A DNA stretch of 64,000 nucleotides from Erinaceus europaeus (Eukaryota; Chordata; Mammalia; Eulipotyphla; Erinaceidae). Below, in pieces: positions 56,687 through 64,000 of the stretch. The notes under the pieces are model-generated. The model had not been told where the DNA came from, searched no databases, and saw only the letters and a list, made by a program, of their open reading frames with translations. The stretch is from contig NC_080177.1 of the NCBI RefSeq assembly GCF_950295315.1, positions 79,041,589 through 79,105,588 of the forward strand, in the 5' to 3' direction. The position numbers were made by a program, and so were the translations under genes. How positions within the stretch are numbered: position 1 is the stretch's first letter; every line of letters begins with the position of its first letter.

Positions 56687-56966
56687 GTCGGGCGGTAGCG
56701 CAGCGGGTTAAGCGCATGTGGCATGAAGCGCAAGGACCGGCATAAGGATCCCGGTTCGAGCCGCCGGCTCCCCACCTGCAGGGGAGTCGCTTCACAGGCG
56801 GTGAAGCAGGTCTGCAGGTGTCTGTCTTTCTCTCCCCCTCTCTGTCTTCCCCTCCTCTCTCCATTTCTTTGTGTTTTATCTAACAACGACAACATCAATA
56901 ACAACAACAGCAGCAATCAAAAAAACAAGGGCAACAAAAGGGAAAATAAATAAAATATTTAAAAAA
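56687..56966 (+). mobile_element. SINE-A, short, young
   Basis: Head GTCGGGCGGTAGCGCAGCGG with perfect A and B boxes. Confidence 0.93.
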
Positions 56967-56967
56967 T

Positions 56968-57001
<34 letters not shown>
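56967..57001. repeat. (CAAG)n at SINE tail
   Basis: About eight CAAG units extending the SINE-A tail. Confidence 0.93.
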
Positions 57002-57003
<2 letters not shown>

Positions 57004-58540
57004 GTGGGATGTCACCTCCTGAGGAACTTCTGAATGAGCGTGAGACCAAGAAGAGCAGGGCTCTGTGGCAGGCAGGGCCTCCAGGGGGTGCGGCCAGGCT
57101 TCCTGCATCAAGTCCTGTGCTCTCCCTGCCCAGCTGTCTCCTCCCCTGCATCCACCTAAATCGACTTGGCGGCACATTTGGAAGCTACGCTCTACAGTTA
57201 GCAAACATCACTTTGTGGTGCATTCTGCGTTGCTTTTACAATAACGTCTTATGCCACAGATCCTTTACTCTGACAGGACGCTTTGAGACCTTTCCTTTCT
57301 GAGAAAGTGTGGCAACTTACACAGAAGTCTGTGTTCAGTGTCTGCAAACAGAAGAATCGCACACCTGGCCAAAGGAGTTATTAATATAAACTGATTCACT
57401 CATGGCAAAAAGCATACTCCAAACTCAAAACCAGGGTTGGTTCTGCCCACTTACATCACTGAACTCAGGTTCACTACCTGCGCCTCTCTTTGTCTGCTAA
57501 GGGCTGGTCAGCAGGAACCAGAATGCACAGGATGCACACAGAACCTTTATTCTGAGCACTAACTTTTCTGTTGTTTTTAAATCTTCTTCTGCTCCTTCAT
57601 TCCTACGGCCAAACAGACAGCCTGGCTGAGTTGACCTTTTGTAACACTCAACATGTACCTTCCAAGGCTGCCTCAATCCATATTGCATTAGGATAAATAA
57701 TTACCATCAGAGATGATGAAAAGGACAGCGGCGGTGTTGTCTCAAATACACAAGTTGCTTTTTTTTTTTTTGATTCTTCGTTTCTTTGTAAAATAAAAGG
57801 CTTGAAATTGATAACTGATGACTGTTCAGTTTTCTTCCAGCTAAAACACTCTCTGAAATAGTCTTTGAAGCAGCGTATGATTTAATATTAACGTTGGTTA
57901 AAAGAGGTGATCACTAAAGACTGTCTTCTCTGTGGCCTATATTTCATTTCTACCACTCTTAATGTGTAACACAGAAGCCTGCATATTGTGGGATAAAAAA
58001 AAAAAAAAGCCTAATAAAACCCAAGCAGAAAGAGAAGATGGAGTCACAGGAAATGAAAGACAAAGGTCCAGCCATCACCCCTTCTTGATTGCTTTTTGAT
58101 GACTTGTCTTTGCAAAAGATAAAGACCAGTATCAGATAAAACGACAAGAGGATTAAGAAAGGAGAAGTGCACTGCAGAACAAAGACCCAAAAAACTAAGT
58201 TTGGGGTTTAGGATGTGCTGTGAAGAAAAGCTCATTAAAAGGCTGTTAGACACACCCTGTTAGACATCATTCTCCTCACGGCAACTGGCAACCGAGGGAC
58301 TTTAATCTGGGTTAACCGCATGGTCACACAGCCAGGAAGTGGCAGAACCAAAATTGGAGCCCATAAAATCAATCTACTTGTCGGTCAGCTTCACTTCATC
58401 CATTAAGTAAAGAGTGCCAGTAGTCCAAGCCCCCAGCTCCTTCATCTTACAGCGACTGTTCCGACTCACGTGGAGTATCGTCTATGACAAATGGTGACAC
58501 CCAGAAGCCACCTGCTAAGTCACACTGCCATCCCCTTCCT

Positions 58541-58598
58541 CCTCCTCCTCCTCCTCCTCCTCCTCCTCCTCTTCTTCTTCTTCTTCTTCTTCTTCTTC
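58541..58598. repeat. (CCT)n(CTT)n
   Basis: A CCT block switching to CTT. Confidence 0.95.
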
Positions 58599-58788
58599 AC
58601 TTTTATTCTAACCTCTGTTTTCATTTCTTTTTACCCAAAACTATTCTTCCTTAAGATGGTGTTGGAGACTGGGGCAGACTGCCCCCCCTCCCTAACCCCC
58701 CCATCCTGTGGCTTAAGTGGCGTATATATATCATTTTGGATTTGTTCTCCCCCCCCACACACACACAAAGCATAAAATTAAAAATAAG

Positions 58789-59075
58789 GGGGCTGGGCAG
58801 TAGCGCAGCAGGTTAAGCGTGGATGGCATGAAACACAAGGACTGGCATGAGGATTCCAGTTCAAGTCCCTGCCTCCCCACCTGTAGGGGGTCGCTTTACA
58901 AGCAGTGTGTCTTTCTCTCTGCCTCTCTGTCTTCCCCTCCTCTCTCGATTTCTCTCTGTCCTATCCAGCAATGACAACAATAACAACAAAAATGGGGAAA
59001 ATGGCCTCCAGGAGCAGTGGATTTCGTAGGGCAGGTAGGCACCGAGCCCCAGTGGTAACCTTGCAGGCAATAAAT
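58789..59075 (+). mobile_element. SINE-A, long
   Basis: The head is GGGGGCTGGGCAGTAGCGCA; it ends AGTGGTAACCTTGCAGGC. The body is shortened between CGCTTTACAAGC and the CT-rich part. Confidence 0.87.
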
Positions 59076-59307
59076 AAATAAATAAACACAGACAATAAAT
59101 AAAAGTAACATGGAAGGCCTTCTCCCTATACCAGGAGGTAGAGAGGCACAGGCCCTAGGTGGTTATATAAACAGCCTCCACTTCCTTCTCTGCTCATTAG
59201 TAGACTCAGTGCTTAGCCTGTTGGTTCTTCACTGCTTGAGTCTTTGTCTAAAAGGTCTGGATACCTCACCCACGTGTCATGCCACAAGTTTCTTGTATTC
59301 ACGTGAA

Positions 59308-59386
59308 GCCTCTGCACATATACAATTAAATCTGAAGCCTCTGCACATATACAATTAAAGCCTCTGCACATATACAATTAAATCTG
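59308..59386. repeat. three tandem units of about 23-29 bp
   Basis: GCCTCTGCACATATACAATT occurs three times. Units 1 and 3 carry an extra AAATCTG. Confidence 0.95.
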
Positions 59387-59974
59387 TCTGCTGTCCTTGT
59401 TAATCTGTGTTGTGTCAATGTTAACTGCTTTCCAGTTGCAAGGACCTCGGACAAGGGAGGGACAACATTTTTTGTCTTTCAGATCAGGAGCTGTGCTCAG
59501 AGAGATTTATTCCTTTTTTTGAAGGTCAAAGTCACACAGTTTATTAGGGCCCTTGCTGTCCTCAAACAACTTCTCCAAGTTCAGTGAGGTGAGGTGATGT
59601 TCAGTGTGCTTTCCCCATTCTTTTTTTTGCATCAATGTTTTTTAACCAGTATTTAAAAAAAAATGTCAGATGCTTTATATTGAAAAGGACTTTTTAAAAA
59701 AAATAAATGAAGAAAACCTATTCTCACCAAAAAGGTAATTTGGTCCTTTTCTGTGACTTGTTTTTTATTGTTTCCTCTTGAATAGCCCTTGATTGCTTTC
59801 TTTACAGACTGTGGGCTGGTAGCTCTCAACAGAATAAATATCTCCCACTCTCAGGCAATACCCTTCAGAAATCACCATTTAGTAACCAGCGCCACCTCAG
59901 CATGTTTCACTTTGGACTGTGTCCAGAAACGTCAGGCATGGAATGTTAACCCTTCAGCTCTATTACTCTGTCAC

Positions 59975-60345
59975 CTGATTCCAGATGCTACCATGACGCC
60001 GACCAGACTTCCCTGGGCAGGTGATTCCACCCATGTGTCCTGGAGCCTCATCTCCCCAGAGCCCTGCCCCACTAGGGAAAGAGAGAGACAGGTTGGGAGT
60101 ATGGACCGATCTGCCAACGCCCATATTCAGTGGGGAAGCAATTACAGAAGCCAGACTTTCCACCTTCTGCATCCCACAATGACCCTGGGTCCATAGTCCC
60201 AGAGGGATAAAGAATAAGAGAGCTATCAGGGGAGGGGATGGGATACAGAGTTCTCATGGTGGGAACTGTGTAGAAATGTACCCTTCTTAGCCTATGGTCT
60301 TACCAATATTTCCATTTTATAAATAAAAATAGTAATAAAAAAAAG
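59975..60345 (+). mobile_element. element E
   Basis: CCATGTGTCCTGGAGCCTCA, GTAGAAATGTACCCTTCTTA and an AT-rich 3' end AATAGTAATAAAAAAAAGAA. Confidence 0.68.
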
Positions 60346-60714
60346 AAATCACGATTCAATCTGCTGTCTGGCTACTTTTGTTTCACCTTGCAAAGAGAAT
60401 GACTGTTGGAAGAAACAGGTCAAAGATACCAAGAGAATCAGACTGTTAATGAAGGTAGTTGGAGGTGTGGTAGGGCTCTTCCTGCAGTTTGGTATCTGAC
60501 TTGCAGGGGAAGCCTTCCAGTGAAGTCCACAGGCCGGGTCACACCCTGTGTTGTTGGGAATGTCTCCATCCATCCTTCTGGCTGGAGGAGCTCACTGGAC
60601 ACCGCTCCCAGTGTTCCCCTCCCCATCGGAGATGAAGCTGCCAGGAGGGTTTTTTAGGTAAAACACACAGACTTAGGCACTGAGCTTCCCTTCCCTCCAG
60701 TGCTCTGTAGTTTG

Positions 60715-60845
60715 GGCCAGGGATATAGCTCAACATATTAGAGCAATGGATCTGCATGCCTGACACACGAGAGGTACCAGGTTCAGTCCCAGAAGCACCA
60801 CTGGCTGCACTGCTTTTGTGCTCTCTCCCCCTTATTAAAGTAAGA
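60715..60845 (+). mobile_element. SINE-D
   Basis: The tRNA-like head is GGGATATAGCTCAACATATT and the B-box-like motif is GGTTCAGTCCC. Confidence 0.6.
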
Positions 60846-60930
60846 GATATTATAGAGAGGTCTCTTTACTTCCTGTGGGTGGAGAAAAAAAAGACCCTAT
60901 TTTGACGTTTGTTATTTAAGTACCACTGTT

Positions 60931-60934
<4 letters not shown>

Positions 60935-60963
<29 letters not shown>
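60935..60963. repeat. (GT)n microsatellite
   Basis: A short GT tract preceding a SINE-A. Confidence 0.93.
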
Positions 60964-60966
<3 letters not shown>

Positions 60967-60984
60967 AGTATAAATAAGAAAATC

Positions 60985-61362
60985 CTGGGGGGCGAGGGGT
61001 GGTGCACCAGGCTAAGTGCACATAGTTTGAAGTGTAGGGACCACAGCAAGGATCCTGGTTTGAGCCCCCAGCTCCCCACCGGCGGGGTTGGGGTGGGGGT
61101 GGGGGGTTGCTTCACAAGTGGTGAAGCAGGTCTGCAGGTGTCTCTCTATCTTTCCCTCCCCTCTCAAATTTTCTCTGTTCTATAAAAGAAGGAGAAGGAG
61201 GAGGAGAAGGAGAAGGAGGAGGAGGAGGAGGAGGAGGAGGAGGAGGAGGAGGAAAAAGAAGAAGAGAAGGAAAGAACAGAAAAATGAAAAAATGACTACA
61301 GAAGCAGTGAACTCATAGTGCAGGCAGCAAGCACCAGCAATAACCCTGGAGGCAAACAAAAG
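60985..61362 (+). mobile_element. SINE-A, long, with internal (GGA)n
   Basis: The normal AAC/AAT-rich linker is replaced by a GGA/GAA repeat (61187-61275). It ends AATAACCCTGGAGGCAAACA. Confidence 0.87.
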
Positions 61363-61390
61363 GGAGAGAGAAAATTAAAGAAAGAAAGAG

Positions 61391-61421
<31 letters not shown>

Positions 61422-61492
61422 AAGAAAGGAAGGAAGAAAGGAAGAAAGGAAGGAAGGAAGGAAGGAAGGAAGGAAGGGAGAGGGAGAGAGAA
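61363..61492. repeat. (GAAA)n(GGAA)n purine tract
   Basis: About 130 bp of A/G-only tail downstream of the SINE-A. Confidence 0.92.
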
Positions 61493-62588
61493 AGACCTAT
61501 CGTTTCAAGACCAATGGCTCTCCCATGTGAATGATTAAGCCCAGGCACGTCTTAAAGTAGGTAGAGGAGCCCACTGGGCAGGGTGCATGTGACCCCTGGA
61601 GGTCCTGTCCCACCTCTTCAGAAGGTCTGAAGCGCAGGCTCTAAGGGGAACTGCACGTTGCTAAGGCTGGTGGGGCTCTGCGCTCACCGTTCCTTCCACC
61701 CCATGTCCCTACACACTCCTGTGCAGCCACGGCAGCCCTGCTGGCTGGAAGGTGGCGATGAGTGTCTCAGAGGCTCACTGGTGATGAAGGCAGCTTCAGC
61801 TCGTCGACTCAGGCGTGGAGCCGGCCTGCCCTACCTCACCGCAAGGGAGATGCCTCTCTCAAGAGAGCGGCCACAAAGGAAGGCTTTATACCCTGGAAAG
61901 CAGCAAAGACCACAAATCAAGGCTCCTTGCCCTTGCAAACAGAAGCTCTTTGCTTTTGCTGGCATACTACGGACAGGACCACTGTCCCCAGCAAGCCAAG
62001 GAACAGCCAAGAGCTTCTAACTGTGAAGTTAGAACTAAAGATTCCAGCGGAGCTCCACAAGTGATTAACCTTCCTGAATGACTGCAAAATGAGAAGAATG
62101 CGATCTCACAGCGTTGGGAATACTGTGAGCCATTATGACTGCTAATCTTTACGGCCAATAAACCAGCAGGAAGACATTGCCACCTGGGTGTGATCAGGGA
62201 AGTCATCTGGGCATTGGCCTACGACACAGCAGCTCCAGATCTGGAGAGCCAAGCCTCCCTTGTGAGGAAATAGCCCTCTCTTGCTACTTGGCTCTCTTGT
62301 GACCCGTGTTTTCTTTGGGGGTGGGGGGGTCCAGTCTCTTTGGGATGCATGTGCCTGAAATAGGATGGCTGGAGAACAGACTTAGGGCAGAAAGCAGCCC
62401 ATGGCCCATGCCACAAGGCGACGGCCAGGCCTTTTCCTCTGTCACCTATTCTCAGTAGGACTTCATCACAGCTGGCCCCAAGAACAGAAGTTTGAGCTGT
62501 GACTCAGCTTCCATGAACCTAGTGAAACAACCACTGTTACTACCCAAATGGCAGGCCTTGTTTCTTTTCTTTCACCCGTTTCTTCTCC

Positions 62589-62662
62589 CTCTCCTCTCCT
62601 CTCCTCTCCTCTCCTCTCCTCTCCTCTCCTCTCCTCTCCTCTCCTCTCCTCTCCTCTCCTCT
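62589..62662. repeat. (CTCCT)n microsatellite
   Basis: About 14 pure CTCCT units, in a SINE-A tail complement. Confidence 0.97.
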
Positions 62663-62920
62663 TTTTACTGCTTCTAGTCGCCAGCACTACATATCCAGTT
62701 TTTGATGCCCTTTCCCCCTTTTTCTTTTTATTCAATAGGACAGAGAGAAATTGGGGAGAGGGGAGGTAGAGAGGGAGACACAAAGATAGACAGACACCTG
62801 CAGACCTGCTTCACAGCACCTGAAGCATCACCATTGCTGCAAGTAGGGGCTGGGGGCTCGAACCTGGGTCCTTGTGCTTAGTACTATGTGTGCTTAACTA
62901 TGTGCGCCACCACCCAGCCA
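62663..62920 (-). mobile_element. SINE-A-like
   Basis: CTTCTAGTCGCCAGCACTAC to the head complement GCGCCACCACCCAGCC. Confidence 0.82.
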
Positions 62921-62984
62921 TTTTTTTTTTTCACTATCACAGTTGTAAAAATTAAATGCATGCATCTATATAAAAGTGCTTTTT

Positions 62985-63270
62985 TGGGAGTTGGGCGGTA
63001 GCGCAGCAGGTTAAGCGCAAGTGGCGCAAAGCGCAAGGACCGGCGTAAGGATCCCGGTTCGAGGCCCCGGCTCCTCACCTGCAGGGGAGTCGCTTCACAG
63101 GCGGTGAAGCAGGTCTGCAGGTGTCTGGCTTTCTCTCCCCCTCTCTGTCTTCCCCTCCTCTCTCCATTTCTCTCCGTCCTGTCCAACAACAATGACATCA
63201 ACAACAGTAATAACTACAACAATCAAACAGCAAAGGCAACAAAAGGGAATAAATAAACATTTTATAAAAA
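62985..63270 (+). mobile_element. SINE-A, short, young
   Basis: Head GGGAGTTGGGCGGTAGCGCA; tail CAACAAAAGGGAATAAATAA. Confidence 0.92.
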
Positions 63271-63699
63271 AGTGTTTTTTTTCAGGACTTTGACTGTGGT
63301 TAATATGTACCAATTTTTTTTTTCTAAACCAGTACAGCATTAACACATCACTGCCTTCACAGTCCATCCACCCACTCAAGGCCTGATCCACATTTTTCAT
63401 AACTATGGAGAATTCGATGGCAGTAAGGCTGCTCGGTCCAGCTACTTCCCGCCACACACTGCCTCCATCCCTTCGCACTTATACAGACTTAGCAGCCTAG
63501 GAACAAGGGGAGGAGCCCACTGGGCTGATAAAATCACAAGACACAAAGGTTTAATTCTGAGTAGATAATCTTTCGTGTCTATAACTCTGTGCCATGTGTG
63601 TTGAGACTGCAAAGTCACAAACTCAGACCATCTCCTTCACTTCTGTCACACCTGTTTGGAAGCTGTAAGTTTCTCAAATGAAATTTTAAGAGATTTGAA

Positions 63700-63790
63700 G
63701 CAATGGAGCAAGGAGCTAGCCCAGAAGTAGAGACTGCCTTACGGTGTAGTGGGCCCTGAGTTCAATCCTCAGCACGTCTGTCTCTCTCAA
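63700..63790 (+). mobile_element. SINE-D
   Basis: GCCTTACGGTGTAGTGGGCC and GAGTTCAATCCTCAGCAC are recognisable. Confidence 0.5.
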
Positions 63791-63807
63791 AGAATTGTAG
63801 AATAGAA

Positions 63808-64000
63808 GTTAGGCTTGTTGTTGCCCTTGGCTTTTTTTTTTTGTTGTTGTTGTAGTTATTATTGTTGTTCTTACTGATGTCATCATTGTTGGATAGGATG
63901 GAGAGAAATGGAGAGAGGAGGGGAAGACAGAGAGAGGGTGAGAAAGACAGACACCTGCAGACCTGCTTCATCGCCTGTGAAGCGACTCCCCTGCAGGTGA
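63808..64000 (-). mobile_element. SINE-A, short, cut by window end
   Basis: The tail complement TTGTTGCCCTTGGC through to CGACTCCCCTGCAGGTGA at the edge. Confidence 0.9.

Larger units (their letters stand above)
54162..64000. other. SIPA1L1 upstream intron (partial)
   Basis: This is 9.8 kb upstream of the first visible exon, with SINEs, simple repeats and one element E. Stretches 54162-54704, 55666-56140, 57002-58540, 59076-59974, 60346-60714, 61491-62588 and 63271-63699 look unique, and no SIPA1L1 exon was seen. Confidence 0.7.

Noticed and set aside
56690..56770. tRNA-like gene with A and B boxes
   Set aside because: The same head occurs in dozens of SINE copies and is followed by the SINE body, so it is a retroposon promoter, not a tRNA gene.

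Overview
This window is mammalian nuclear DNA, almost certainly from a hedgehog (Erinaceus, Eulipotyphla). The evidence is dozens of copies of a CpG-rich tRNA-derived SINE typical of hedgehog genomes. It has a Pol III A box like TAGCGCAGCGG, a B box GGTTCGAGCCC, a CT-rich body, and a tail ending near CCAGCAATAACCCTGGAGG. The species call rests on recognising this SINE and was not checked by a search.

The only protein-coding gene I can support is SIPA1L1 (SPAR/E6TP1), a Rap GTPase-activating protein of the postsynaptic density. It lies on the minus strand and spans the window. Eight complete internal exons and one truncated exon are present, in transcript order: 54161-53895, 38800-38774 (cut by an assembly gap), 38343-38225, 34997-34555, 18683-18441, 16212-16047, 9080-8834, 6302-6156 and 2178-2064. 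All visible junctions use AG/GT, and phases match at every junction that can be tested. These exons encode part of the Ser-rich region after the PDZ domain, up to just before the C-terminal coiled coil. The first and last exons, the promoter and the UTRs are outside the window. A 200-N gap (38801-39000) removes most of one short exon and probably the whole exon before it.

The rest is intron filled with mobile elements. Labels used here are my own. SINE-A is the CpG-rich family; the long form ends in AATAACCCTGGAGGC(A)n and the short form in AACAAAAGGGAATAAATAAA. SINE-B has a head like GGTGGCGCACCTGGTTGAGC and a short AATAAA-rich tail. SINE-C has a head like AGCATAATGGTTATGCAAA. SINE-D is a looser set of degraded tRNA-like elements. 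Element E is a repeated segment of about 350-470 bp that looks like a LINE 3' UTR. L1 fragments lie at 14812-15670, 17080-18270, 27137-27318, 31301-31650, 33970-34110, 36270-36790, 37110-37220 and 43081-43290. Four LTRs are present: 15289-15651 (minus), and three of one family at 32863-33336, 44991-45379 and 47394-47712. Three of the four have 6-bp target duplications and sit inside older SINE or L1 copies. The fourth is preceded by a polypurine tract and followed by a Lys-type primer binding site.

Simple repeats include a 650-bp (TATTA/TACTA)n block inside an L1, a six-unit 34-bp minisatellite (19075-19278), a tandem 85-bp duplication (22704-22866), and many (CA)n, (GA)n, (GGAA)n and (CTCCT)n tracts. 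I found no operon, CRISPR array, functional tRNA/rRNA gene or novel molecular system. The interest lies in the broken SIPA1L1 gene model, the nested insertions and several unexplained repeats.
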